Assembly: GCA_018340375.1 (NCBI GenBank)
Contig: JAFFJZ010000001.1
Location: 73,400,001 to 73,464,000 of the forward strand
Reading direction: 5' to 3'
DNA: 64,000 nucleotides
From: Gonatopus flavifemur
Taxonomy: Eukaryota; Arthropoda; Insecta; Hymenoptera; Dryinidae
Below, in pieces: positions 1-11,184 of this stretch (the stretch's first letter is position 1; each line of letters starts with the position of its first letter). The position numbers were made by a program, and so were the translations under genes. The notes below the pieces were generated by a model. It saw only the letters and a program-made list of their open reading frames with translations. It ran no database searches and had not been told where the DNA came from.

Positions 1-1422
1 CCCAGCACATGATATTATACAGTAATATTGCAGCGATTTTACTAATTGAGTGAAAAAGAACCTGAATATAAGTTTCAACAAAATTCAACGAATTTTGCTC
101 GCCAAAAATATTCGATTATTCCTTGAATTTGAGGTATGAAGAATGAATATAAATTCTCAATTTGAATGACCTTTTTTCTCGCGAAATGAAGGATTATTTC
201 TATTCATTCTAATTCCTCTTCAGAAATTTGAACATGGATCATGATATTCAGATTATTTACTGCAGCATTAAAGTCTGTTCATATAATTTTTTCAAGCACT
301 TGAACAGAAAGAATGTTGATAACTCATCTTAAGGGCCATAGAACATTGAAAAACGGACAAAATTGTGCTACGTAGTTTTGAAATAACTGAGCAATGATTA
401 ACATCCTAAACATGAGGAAATGAGTTATAAAAATTATTGACATCTGCAGGTTAATATGTTTCATTGAATCATTTGCAGTTCCAATTTTATATTTAAAGCC
501 TAATTTTAGTATTGTACTTCATCACTGTGGATTTCAAATTTGTATTCATTGCTTAGTTCATTAGAAATTACGTAGCAAAATTTTGTCCATTTCTCGAAGG
601 ACTCCATTGGTCCTTAAATATTTCTTTCAGACACTATACCGCGTAAAATCGTAGAATACTTCATAAATTTTATAATATAAAATCCATGACACACAACTTA
701 CATTATGTTTTATTCCGGTTGAAATCTTATTGTACATAATAAATTTATACTCGATATATAACCGTTTTAAAATGAACTAAGTTACACACATCCAACGTGT
801 GTCAGTGGAATATAAAGATCTCTTATCGGAAGAGGAAGCAACGAAAGCGTTGAGCTGGAAATAAAGAGCTCAGCATCTGAGGGATGAAGAATGTTGAATG
901 TCCAAGTAAAATATCGCTTCGAAGAGAAAATGTTCCCACAAAATGTTATTATATCGAAAAATCCTTCGCATTCGAAAAAACTACTCTTAGGAATGAATTT
1001 GTAATTACGTACAACAATGAATCGGATTATTTAATTATCACGTATAGAGGTGTGCGAATGATTTAGAATAGTTGTGGTTTCCAAAACTGTTCCAACCTTC
1101 CTCTGAGGGAATTCAATCATTCATGGAGTACTGGTTTTATTTCTTGATATAAACAGTCCTTAAGCTCTCCATTTTTGAACGAAGGAATATTCCATGATTA
1201 TTATATAACAATCTCATTTGTACAAAGTTCTTTTTCATCATGAGCATCTTCGTATGTCTTTAAATAACTAACAATTTTCGATATTTTGATATTAAGAACT
1301 GGTGTTTCATTGTATAAAATTGATATACACGACAAGGAATGATAGTTGAGTTACGATGAAACCAATAAAAATCCTGGTCGGAATTTGTTGTTAACTATTC
1401 TAAATTCCCAGCGGGTATCTAT
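1..1422. other. AT-rich flank, no gene recognised
   Basis: I see no convincing exon here. The only open stretch of note, 884-1066 on the plus strand, is 60 codons with low-complexity AT-driven composition and no recognisable motif. This region lies downstream of the Tctex1-like gene on the minus strand. Confidence 0.5.
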
Positions 1423-2390
1423 CTATGTCACATACTGTTTAGTTTGAGATCGAGGTGTTGAGATCATTGGAGTGAAAAAAAGATTGGGAAGAAAAATTGT
1501 TATAATAATTAACTCGGAAATGGAAGGATGAAAAACTACTATATCAACAATCAGACGAAATAGTACTTCCCCACAGATAAATGCATAATCTGAGGCAAAA
1601 GTTGGAGTTATTTTGGAAATAACAATTATTCTAATAATTTTCACCCTTCTGTACATAACTATACAATCCTTGAATCAAATTTGTGCTTTATGTATAAGGT
1701 AACGTGTGAGAAAAGTTTAGAATTCTTTATTACACACTTTCCTCTCGTGACGAACAATTGAATTCATCATTCTACAAGATTTCGACCTTTCATATTTGAC
1801 AGGATTGTATGATAACATTTTTCACCTGTCGTAATTCTTTTTCTCGACGGCTTCAAGAATATCCGCTGAGATCTCTTTGCACAATTTTTTAACATTATTT
1901 GGATCATACGACGTCACGACCAACAATTTTTCATCCATCAAATTAGTCACGATTTTATCAACCACTTCTACATTGAAAGGACGGAGTGATTCAAGACGAT
2001 ACGTATTTTGATATTTCGGTATCTTACAGTATCACATAAATTGAACAGAAATTATATTCATTAGTGATCATTTTGTTAATAATATTCGTAATATAACAGT
2101 TCATTCTCACCTTCATTTTATTTCGTTTGTGAAACAGGAAACGACTTGTGACTAACCCCGGTAAAAGGAATTTGGACACCATGAGTTTTTTCTTGAATCG
2201 AAATATGAGATTGTTGAAATTCTCTCTCGAGGCGATCGATTATCTCAGTTGTACGAAATTCATGAATCAAGGCAAACATTCTTACCTTCGCTTCTGAAAT
2301 ATTGGATGATAATTTATCATCGCTTCTACGTAAAAGGGAGAATTTTGACTTATTTCCTTGATCAAGCTCATTTTTATTCTGTTTACTCAT
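1423..2390 (-). CDS. Tctex1-type dynein light chain family gene, three exons
   Basis: Three exons joined by phase: 2286-2390 (35 codons, ATG at 2390 in a good context), 1826-2022 (65 codons plus 2 nt) and about 1423-1645 (completes the split Arg codon, then 73 codons and a stop). The product is about 174 residues, close to the usual length of TCTEX1D/DYNLT5-like proteins (roughly 180). Exon 2 carries the clearest family signal: a PKYQNTYRL lead-in, then RPFNVEVV, a short helix, a conserved SYD, a KEISADI helix and KKNYD. Exon 3 begins RVKIIRIIVI where family members have RYKIV-type strands and ends in a hydrophobic strand region, but it is diverged and lacks the usual Leu-Trp-Asp. Donors are gtaag at 2285 and gtgaaa at 1825; introns are about 263 and 180 bp. 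Known family role: light chains of axonemal or cytoplasmic dynein. Exons 1-2 are well supported; exon 3 is less certain. Confidence 0.68.
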
Positions 2391-4860
2391 GTTTAATTTC
2401 TCAATGAAAAGTCGGTCAATTTTAACATAACCATTCTTCCAAAGACCAACGGAGTGAAGGCAATTGAACAAAGGAATGCTTGATTAGAGGGATCCAGCTG
2501 TCGAAGAAAATGAAAATGCGATTGAATTCTCTGTATATCTCTTATTCCCTACTATTATATTATTAATTGTGTTGTGAAAACAACATTATCTTACAATAAC
2601 CCAGGACTGAGACTACTACCACCGCGTAGTAGACGTTTCCCACTGCCGCGATATCGTTGGAAGAAAAGAGAGGTTATAGGGAGTTTGCCTTCTATTTCAC
2701 CTGATGATTTCACAAGTAACAAACACACCCATGGAATAAATGCGGTGGTGGAAGCTATATGATACTGATCAATCCCATTTTTACCACTGATTTTCTATCA
2801 TGGTTCGGGAATTTATTGTTAATAATGAACATTTTTTTCCTTCTCATTGGAAAAATTCTTTTGATCAATGGAATACAAAACACAGTACACCTTCACTCTC
2901 TCTTCATCTTCGAAAGTTTCTCATTTCAAAAGCGTTCCATCAACACAATTTTGCATTCAATAAAATAAAAAATGTAACTCCAATGCAATATGAAACGAAA
3001 AAAATGCGGAGAATTAATTCGTTTCACATCAAAGCTCTACATATAAAAATACTATATAATTATACATCAAATTCACCATTTATCATTTATTTTTCATTGC
3101 TGCTTCAATTTTCTCAAATTCATTCAACATGCAATGAATCTTGTCGACTGTCTCAACCGAACCTCCATTCCACTTACACAACTTGAATTTTTTCGATACA
3201 GAAATTCATGGAAAAGTTGGAAACTTTCATCCTTCTTATATTCAAATCACACGAATGATGATATCACATCGACAACTTTTCATGCAATGCGGGTGAAGAG
3301 AACTGTTAGAACATACCCTTATACGTTCGCTTTTTATGAAGATGCGCTGGAGTTCCTTTCAGAGCTGTCACTATCGTTTCTCCACGTTCAAAAATTACGT
3401 TCAAAACACAGACCAAGGCATTTCGAAACAATATGAAACCAATGAAATCATCCTTGATGTAGTTCTTCCAGTATCCGATTACGAATTTGTTTCAATGAAC
3501 GATTTAAATTTTTGCATTATGTGGGTGGAAACAGTTGTGAATAATATCATAGTCTATCTAGACAATTTTGCTGTTCTGCAGTAACAGCAGATATTCTATG
3601 ATCTCTTTTGAGAATGTTTAAGAGTTCAAGAGTTCAAGTATTTCTTTAACAAAAATGAATACTTTTTGGTCACAAACAAATTTGTTATTTGAATGAGAGA
3701 CCAAATAACGAATTCTTTCACACGAAAAAAATGTCCATTACTGTTGAAAAAATATCTATTGAACGATATTCAAATAACAATTCTTCATATAATTAGGACG
3801 TGCAGAAAATCGTGCTCGGAGCGGCGCCATCAAACAAACACAAAAACCATCCAGTTCGCCGATCAGTACTTTTTTTTATTGAAGAATCCAACGTTTCCCA
3901 TTTCCCGTGGGTTCAACGATCGAGTCTTCCACTTCATCTTTACGTTGTCCTTTTTGCCTCGAAAAAGCGAAACGTTGAATTTTTTATATAGATTCGAAGG
4001 AATACTTTTTTCTGTGAACCATTGTATGTGAAAAATGCTTCCAAATCTTGTGCAAGAGATTCAATACCCTCAATCGAAACATAGCACTGACTCACAAATA
4101 TGGGAATAAAACTCCATACGATAAGGTTCTTCAATGTACTTCAATGAATTTTTCCATTCGTATTAAAAGTACCACTACCAGTGAGATACATACATTACAT
4201 CGTGTAGCACTTCTTGAATTTGAAGTAGATGAGCGCAAAATCGGTAGATAAAAAGTGAATCAATGGAGAAGCGATAGAGAGACGTCAGAAAGAAATCTGC
4301 GGTCAAAAATAGCCTGGACATTTCTCCATTATCTGTACATCACAACTCCATTGCTCTTCGTTGTATCCATCGATCTGTCTCGTACACGACAAATCTATAC
4401 AGCGTTAGGAGATACAACGTGTTTTATTGATGGCAATTCTAGACGAGAAGCTTCAGTTCTGATTTGTTTGCCTCTTATGATTTCCAACAAGTCTCTGAAA
4501 ACAGAACGGTTTCGGAACGACCGAAACCATTTCAAATGTACTTCACAGAAAATTTGGATGTACTTCAGTAGACATGTTCCCAATCCAACGTTCACTATTA
4601 AAGATGATACTAAATCTTGTATCAAGAATTATATTAAATTTCGTAACAAGCTATGCCTCACAGCACCACAGCGTCAGAAGAAGTCTTCGATAATTCATAA
4701 AGAACACAATCAGCTTGATAAGAATTCTTTATGAATTATTCTGGAACTGTAAAGCTGTGTAGGAGTATATGAAATTTCGTGTTAAAAATGATTCTAAATT
4801 TTGTGAGAATAATACAAACAGATATGGCCACATGTGTTGACATTATACAAAATCCCATAA
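2391..4860. other. Intergenic AT-rich DNA
   Basis: Open frames on the plus strand at 2574-4734 overlap in several frames and show no recognisable domain; they look like chance openings. The 159-codon one at 4255-4734 has no motif that I recognise. The first few hundred bases above 2390 would hold the promoter of the minus-strand Tctex1-like gene, but I see no clear core element. Confidence 0.4.
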
Positions 4861-4861
4861 C

Positions 4862-5140
4862 ACTGCTCTCTAAATCTGAAAGAGTGAAAAATCGCACGTT
4901 TCACTCCACTAAGTGTCAGAAGTGAGCTTGTCCGCTCCGAGTGGAATTTTCACTCATTTCGAGTGACCTCTCACTCTTTTAGAGTGGAAAATTCACTCTA
5001 GCGTTGGAGTGGTTGTGAATTGCTAACCTCAAACCTTAGAATATCACTCTAAAAGAGTGGAAATTTCACTCGAAAATTCGACAGCCTCACTTCTGGTTGG
5101 CTAAAGAGTGAAATCTCACTCCAAAGATTCTAGAGAGTGA
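4862..5140. mobile_element. MITE of the AGAGTG/CACTCT family, full copy
   Basis: About 280 bp whose ends are imperfect inverted copies (CTCTCTAAATCTGAAAGAGTG at the left against the complement of the right end, which reads TCTAGAGAGTG). The body is a series of short hairpins built from GAGTG and CACTC words. Related copies lie near 21006, 26757, 40647 and 49566. No coding capacity. Confidence 0.65.
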
Positions 5141-5440
5141 CTCGAGTAGAAATTCATATTCGGTGTTCGATCAGGACCAGATCTGGAAAGCCTGATCTTA
5201 AATCAGGTCCTGATATGGAATATAACGCACCGTTGTATCAGAGCCCGATATAATGAACTATGATAGGGCATACCAAATTACAAACCTACCAGAGCCAGAT
5301 CTGGTTGACCTTAATCAGGCCTGCCAAATCATGGCCTCACCAGGACCAGATCAGGTGTGCCAAAATAAGATGAACCCTATCACTGCCCGACCGGGCCCAT
5401 AATGAACATGAGGCTGGCCATACAATTTTTCTGCTCGGGG
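5141..5440. mobile_element. Inverted-repeat element rich in CAGGACCAGATC words
   Basis: Starts CGAGTAGAAATTC and ends with the rough complement (TTTTTCTGCTCGGGG). The interior is relatively GC-rich with repeated CCTGAT/ATCAGG palindromes. It resembles the 284-bp family at 7206 and 46475 in its GTAGAAATT end and internal words. Confidence 0.5.
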
Positions 5441-5570
5441 ATACGTGAAAAACTTCCTATCCGTGTTATGAAGTTTTGTACTGATTTTTCCAACAGTGTT
5501 GTGAACACCATCATACCTGAAAGGATTTATTTCTTTTTCTGAAAATGTTCACGCAATTCAAACAACCCTG

Positions 5571-5750
5571 ACACTGAAAAATAAAACTGGGGAAGTCAAC
5601 CACGTGGCGACGTGGAATAAGGTGAACCTCGCCGCGTGGTTCAATCAAGTGAATATCAATTCAAATGATTTAGTTGACTCAACTGCACGGTGATGTTCGC
5701 TGTGTTCAACTTCGCCACGTGATTGACTTCCTTCGTTCTTCACTCAGTTT
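5571..5750. mobile_element. Small MITE with CACGTGG arms
   Basis: GGAAGTCAACCACGTGGCGA at 5591-5610 is repeated in inverted orientation at about 5713-5732 (TCGCCACGTGATTGACTTCC). A further inverted match (ATAAAACTG against CAGTTTATAAA) extends beyond these arms. Confidence 0.55.
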
Positions 5751-7205
5751 ATAAAACTGCATTTTTACGCGTGTGAAAATTAATTCTTGGTGACAGTCAG
5801 GGCCAAGCTAGGCATCTTTATTTGATTCGAGGCCCCATTTTGGGTGCCCATACAGGCTCTACACAAGATCGTCATGTACTCATTTTCCGGACCTGTATTG
5901 TATCTCTACACTGCGAACTGAAGTGTGTTAAAATTGACTACAAGAACACGGATGAACCGTCTATAATAACACTGTTGATCCGTGTTTACACACACTCCAG
6001 TTTGCAGTGTAGCTTTGAACTATGTGAGACACCCTAGGCTCTACTAAACTAATGCAGGCTCTGAAACCAGCACCCGAAGATTACTGAATTGAATAAACAT
6101 TGTAAGCAGAAAATCCTCCGCCTTACATCATCACTTTGTTCACACATTATCGCACCAAAAAAAATGATTTATTCAAACTTATGAACTCAAGTTAGTTCTG
6201 TAAATCAGACAGTAGATACTTCTACTAATGCTTTCTGACAATTGATAGCATGCGAACACTTAAACTCAGGGGTGCCTGCGATTCCCTCTTTTCTGCCCTG
6301 AACTGTCATTTTGTGAGCATGGGCCGTGAGCATCACCCTTTCGAGGAAATGTTATATCAAAAAATTGTCAATTCGAGGGAATATCGATCCCAAAAAAATT
6401 CCCTTCAAATCAACTTCCGGAAACAAATGTCATTCTAAAAACTGTCCTCGACAAAGTTTTGGGATACCTATAGAAGAATGCCTAAACGGAAAGATAGGTT
6501 CTTAACACACTTCCGAACTCATCTCTCAATTCAGTCGTGAAACTACCTCCAGACTGATCATGAGAATGATATTAATTCAATATTTTGTAACACACGCGAA
6601 TGAATGACTTGAAATCAAAACTATATTTTTCATTCCTCATTCCCTAATTTTGTAAGGATTTCATGGGATTCTTTATAGCTATCCCTATTAGAATGTCATG
6701 ATTCATTGTGGAGAAAAATCCTTCAACAAAAACATGTTGAAAAATGAGCAATTTTCGCTGGAATTGTCGAGTTATACTCCCTTTCACTTCATTTCATTAT
6801 ACAACGAGACCTGTCCTGATCTGAAGTGCATCCAATTTAAATTTCATTTCAGCGACCTCTCTGAGAATTCCTGGAGAGATTTCCATAAACCATCACACAT
6901 CCTACGAGATGCATTATGCATATACATTGGTGATATATAATGGCTGAAATCATGTGATTATAATCGAATTTCAATCAGATTGGAAGAATTTTATATTATA
7001 TCACAGCATTTCTCAGAATTTCTTCAACCTATAATCTTTTCCCTAAAAGAACAAAATGTTTGAAGACTTTTGTTTTCTTGGGATTCTTTTTCAGCAATTT
7101 CAATCAACGCTATAATTCAATCTCAATGAAAAACTTGGATCAAGTCAAAAGTCAAGCCAACACCAGGTAACATGTTTTCATAAGAATGTAAACGTCTCAT
7201 TCCTA
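5751..7205. other. Intergenic, no gene recognised
   Basis: Mixed AT-rich sequence with short open frames (for example 6698-6940 on the plus strand) lacking recognisable motifs. The 5870-6020 part contains an inverted pair (CTACACTGC...GCAGTGTAG) that is probably another element end. Confidence 0.35.
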
Positions 7206-7489
7206 GTAGAAATTTTGCACGGGAAAATACCAGGCCCTGACGAGGCATGCCTGATTTCCTATCAGGTGTTTATTAGGTTTCGTTACGGTTTTCCCTATTG
7301 AGCTCGATTTTATGGGAATCTTATCCGAACCCGATTGTAACCCTGCGTTACAACCCTATTTGAATCCCATTAGGAAAATCAAATAAATCCCTTGTAAAGG
7401 CCTCATAAGATTTGTCTTATCCACGGGTTCCGGATTCTAACCTGATCAGGACCTTACTGAAAATAGGGAATGCCTGATTAAATTTCTAC
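7206..7489. mobile_element. 284-bp MITE, copy 1
   Basis: Begins GTAGAAATTTTG and ends AAATTTCTAC. A second copy of the same length lies at 46475-46758 and aligns along its whole length, with shared segments such as CTGACGAGGCATGCCTGATT and TTCCGGATTCTAACCTGATC. No coding frame. Confidence 0.75.
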
Positions 7490-7768
7490 ACTGAGGATCC
7501 AATTTCTTAGATTGGAAGAAAATTTCTTTGCCCTCATTCTGGTAAATCTTGTTTTCAATGGGAAAAATAATTCATTTCAATGACAAAATTGAAGTAATTT
7601 TTTTCAAATTTAAGAAGAAGTATATTTTTGTTTCAATTTGAAAATTCTTTGTTTCAGTTTGATGAAAACTTTTTCCTTCCAACTGAATTTTCTTTGATTG
7701 AAAAGAATATTTATTGGAATGAGGATAAAGAAAAATTCCTTCCAATCTAAAAAATTGGGCTCTCAGTG
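7489..7768. mobile_element. TA-flanked MITE with CACTGAG ends
   Basis: CACTGAGGATCCAATTTCTT at the left is matched in inverted form at the right (AAATTGGGCTCTCAGTG), with TA on both sides (7487-7488 and 7769-7770). The arms continue with AGATTGGAAG. The TA duplication fits a Tc1/mariner-type mobiliser. It abuts the end of the preceding element. Confidence 0.7.
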
Positions 7769-8021
7769 TACTAAAAATAACATGGCTTGAAGAGAAACTC
7801 TTCTCAAAATTTTAATTGATATGGAGAAAATAATATTCAAAGAAAAAGTACGTGAGATCAATAAACGGACTGGTAAGGGCTTGGATGTTCAAAAAATCTG
7901 ATCAGTGCACACACAAGGTGTCCTAGAAATGGCTTGCCGGATTTTACAGGTGTATTCTGCAGCCACAACGCAATAATTTCCCGTTTGAAAAAATTTTTTG
8001 CGTAGCTCAATTTCAATAATA

Positions 8022-8267
8022 CACTGAGAAAACGTTTGTTTCGGCGAAACAAAATTTTGATTGGAATGAACACAAAGAAATTTCTTGGTTGGCTGAAATA
8101 AAATTCATTTAGGATAAACAAAATTCATTTGTCTGTATGAAAGCCTTAATTATTGTGAACTAAATTTTGTTCAACCCAAATAAATTTCATTTCAGCCAAC
8201 TAAAAAGTTTCTTTGAGTTCATTCCAACAAAAATTTTGTTTGGCTGGAACAAACTGTGTTTTCAGTG
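8022..8267. mobile_element. TA-flanked palindromic MITE with CACTGAGAAAAC ends
   Basis: CACTGAGAAAACGTTTGTTT is inverted at the right (AAACTGTGTTTTCAGTG), flanked by TA at 8020-8021 and 8268-8269. The arms are about 80 bp and include TTGGAATGAAC and TTTCTTGGTTGGCTGAAAT with their complements, so the whole unit would fold into a hairpin. Confidence 0.75.
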
Positions 8268-10087
8268 TATGAACATTTTTAGACTTCTTTTTCAAATCCC
8301 AATGGTATGGTACAAACTCCAGCTTGACACTATTGGCTGAGTTGGGAAACGGTGGATCACTGAGAAAAAAATTGAAAGATCCTATCATGTCTCAATTCGA
8401 AGTTGAAGCGATTCGAAATTCTTCGGCTTTCAACTAAGAAGAATTCAGCAAATTCAAATTATTGTAGCTATGAAACAAACGAAGATGAGAAAGCTCAATT
8501 TCTCCCCAGAGATCCACCAGTTTCCAACTCACTGAATGGTGTTGAGCTCGAGTGTGTAGCACACAATATTTGAAAAAAAAATCTAAAAATGCTCATATTA
8601 TTGTATTTCGCTTGTGAAATCCGGAAGGTGAATTCTGGGACACCCTGTATGTGCTGTGATATTCATGGAAAAAAACTGATGAAAATCTCATGAACAATTT
8701 TGATTGTATGCGGCTTTATGAAATTTCCAACAATGTTCAGTCCGATGAAATCACAATTTCAACTCATTTATTCACATAAAACTTATAACCTTCAGGAAAA
8801 GAAATTAGTTCCCCCTATTTTCACATTTTTAAAACAACCCTGTAAATGAAACCGGGATTCTTAGGAAATTTGTAGAAAGTTACAACTTTTGATCAATGAG
8901 ATTTCTAAAAATTGTTTAGTCCCCTACGAATTTCAATGCACGGACATTCAGTCCAAGTTCCGTATCACATTGCGGTGGAATTGCTGATTGGAAGGAAAGG
9001 CAAAATGTCACCTCTTCCTCCACCCAAGATTTTCTCATTTTGCCACATGTGACGCGAACCCAAGGCATAACATCTACACATTTGCCCCTAAAACTTAGCC
9101 CGGTTACGTACCGGTAATTCACATTCAATTCTGTTATAGACAATCGGTCGGTCAGCAGAAATTTTCATCTCACAGAATGTGATAGGTCACGACTGAAGCA
9201 CTAGAGAAAAGCAAGTTAAATTATACGAGGAATGCACTATACACGCAAATGCCGTCTATATTGAAGAGTTCCGCCTGTCTTCGCGAGGAAAACCCCTTAT
9301 ATATCTCTGTGAGTTGAAAGCACGGTGTATATAAGCAAGAAGGCGCAATAAAAGCGGGTAGCTTAAGTCGAGTGTATGAAAGTTTCGATAAAAAGCAAGA
9401 AGTCACGATTCCACCCCATTCACTGAACATCTAGGTGATCTCAACACGCGAGTTTTCTCAGCTGTGATGACGCGGATGGTCGCTATATTTTTACGCAAGG
9501 GAGAAAAATAATAATGGAAATGATGCTAAGATATTGATGGATCTCTTCTACTTGTGTGCACAATGTACTCTCTGAAATTTTAAATCGACGTACATATAGG
9601 AATTTTGAAAGAATAACTCCTGGTAACATCACTACTGATTAGAATTATTCCTTTGCTTATTGTTACAAATCCGAAACGAAAATTATTGTCTCATTCGAGA
9701 TGAGTCGAAAGTTTTGAATCAAAAGTATATATCCTTTTATCCGGAATTCACGTATTCGCACGTCATTATGTGTACGATTCGATGTTCCTTCGATCGTTAC
9801 ATTGATCCTTCAAATTAAATTACATCCAAAGGAACTCATTGAACGAGGAAATGAATGTGAGAGAAAGGTAGGGTAAATGGAGGTATCACTGCGGATGTAC
9901 CAATTATTGGATTTCAAATGAAAGTAACACATTATAATTCCTCTGAGTTTGAAACCTCTTTGCAATCATTTACAGAATTATTTTATAATCTAATAATAAA
10001 TATTACTGATGATTGAATGACAAGAAGTATTTTTTCTACTATTTTATTGAGATTTGAATCTCATCGGTTTACGAGACTGAAGAGTTG
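8268..10087. other. Intergenic; GC-richer block near 8920-9480
   Basis: No exon was recognised. The block at about 8920-9480 is richer in G+C and CpG than its surroundings and is open in short minus-strand frames (8916-9143, 9221-9430), none with a recognisable motif. On the plus strand it contains a TATA-like GTATATAAGC near 9328. It could be a promoter or untranslated exon of an unrecognised transcript; that is inference. Confidence 0.3.
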
Positions 10088-10320
10088 CACGGAGAAAAAA
10101 ATCTAGGAACTAGCGCATGAGCACCAATGACGTATGAATCGCAAGGAGTTTCACCGGTTTATTCCGTGAAACTCCTTGGAATAAAAATATGAACCTATGC
10201 ACTTATCGCATTGCCGCATGAGATGAACGGATAGGTTCATGCTTTTATTTCAAGAATGTCTTCTTGCGATTGATATGTAATCGGTGCTCATGCGCTAATT
10301 CCAAGATTTTTTTCTCCGTG
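10088..10320. mobile_element. MITE with CACGGAGAAAAAAATCT long TIRs
   Basis: The left end CACGGAGAAAAAAATCTAGG is inverted at the right, and the match runs about 58 bp through AGCGCATGAGCACC. The interior has two more hairpins: GGAGTTTCACCGG...CCGTGAAACTCC, and TGAACCTATGC paired with a nearby GATAGGTTCA. At 233 bp, nearly all of the element is palindromic. Confidence 0.8.
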
Positions 10321-10571
10321 TGCGGGAGTCTAATTTGTTCACGAGTCATGAATACTTACCTCAAAAATAACTATATTCTTGTTTGTAGAAAAGGAAAATG
10401 CGTTCCCATACATTTTTCATATGAAGTAATCTTTTTTTCTCAGAAAAATGACGTTTAAAATACCCCCAGTGCATATTTTGTATTAATTTCCACTGAAGCA
10501 GTATTTGGTACATCATTTTGCGGTCTGCATGGATTACTGCGGTTTGACAAATGCGACAACGTGACCTGAAA

Positions 10572-10850
10572 ATTGGCTCAATGGCTGAGGGGTTAACGCA
10601 CTAACTTTCAGACATGGATGTCTGCCTTTCTTCCTAACGGTAATGCCGCGAAAGGGGAAATGGCGGTTGGTGGGTCAACCAAAGTTTATCCCGAAAGCGG
10701 CTACCACCATGATAGGGAAATGACGGTTGATGAGTCAGGGGTCAGGGTATCTCACCTCAGCCGCATAGGTTAGGTTGGAAGTGCGCTTCCCCCGGTCCAA
10801 TTGGCCTTAGCAGCGTAAAGAGACTGGCTTAACAAAAAGTGATAAAAAAA
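10572..10850 (+). repeat. SINE-like, tRNA-derived repeat (tentative)
   Basis: Starts with a tRNA-like stretch, TGGCTCAATGGCTGAGGGG, resembling an RNA polymerase III A box, followed by TTAACGCACTAAC and a GC-richer body with near-repeats of GGGAAATGACGGTTGRTGRGTCA. It ends before an A-rich tract. The B box is not convincing, so the tRNA origin is an inference. Confidence 0.4.
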
Positions 10851-10993
10851 TGTGTTTGTTGTCTACAATGGGATGTGTCTTGTCTCGAGTGATCTTGGTG
10901 AGTGATAACACGTAAACATGGGAGTGGGAATTGGAAAACCTGTAGAATAATCTTCAAAAAAAGTTGAAACAACGAATAACAGAAAAAGAAGGA

Positions 10994-11128
10994 TGAGAGT
11001 GTGTTATTTCAAAGAAAACATTGAACTTGCCATGGAAGAAGTTAGGAAAGAACAATGTGTTGCAGCGATTTCTAGAAAGTACAACATTTCAGAATCTACT
11101 TTACGCGCGAAAATTCGAAAGTAATTAT
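10994..11128 (+). pseudogene. Fragment of a psq-type helix-turn-helix (pogo/CENP-B-like) protein
   Basis: A 44-codon frame from an ATG at 10994 runs MRVCYFKENIELAM, then EEVRKEQCVAAISRKYNISE and STLRAKIRK, and then stops. The spacing of a first helix, an 'AA.I.RKYNI' turn and 'STLR.KI' matches the HTH_psq fold found at the N-terminus of pogo/Tigger-type transposases and pipsqueak-like proteins. No DDE catalytic part follows before the mariner at 11185, nor does one resume clearly after it. It is probably a transposon remnant, but an exon of a domesticated protein cannot be excluded. Confidence 0.5.
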
Positions 11129-11184
11129 ATTTCCATTCCATGTTCCGTGATAATGACTTAGAAGGTGATTGTGAGAAAATTATA

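Noticed and set aside
3134..4734. Chain of overlapping plus-strand open frames
   Set aside because: Several frames are open at once, with AT-driven composition, no splice-consistent join and no motif.
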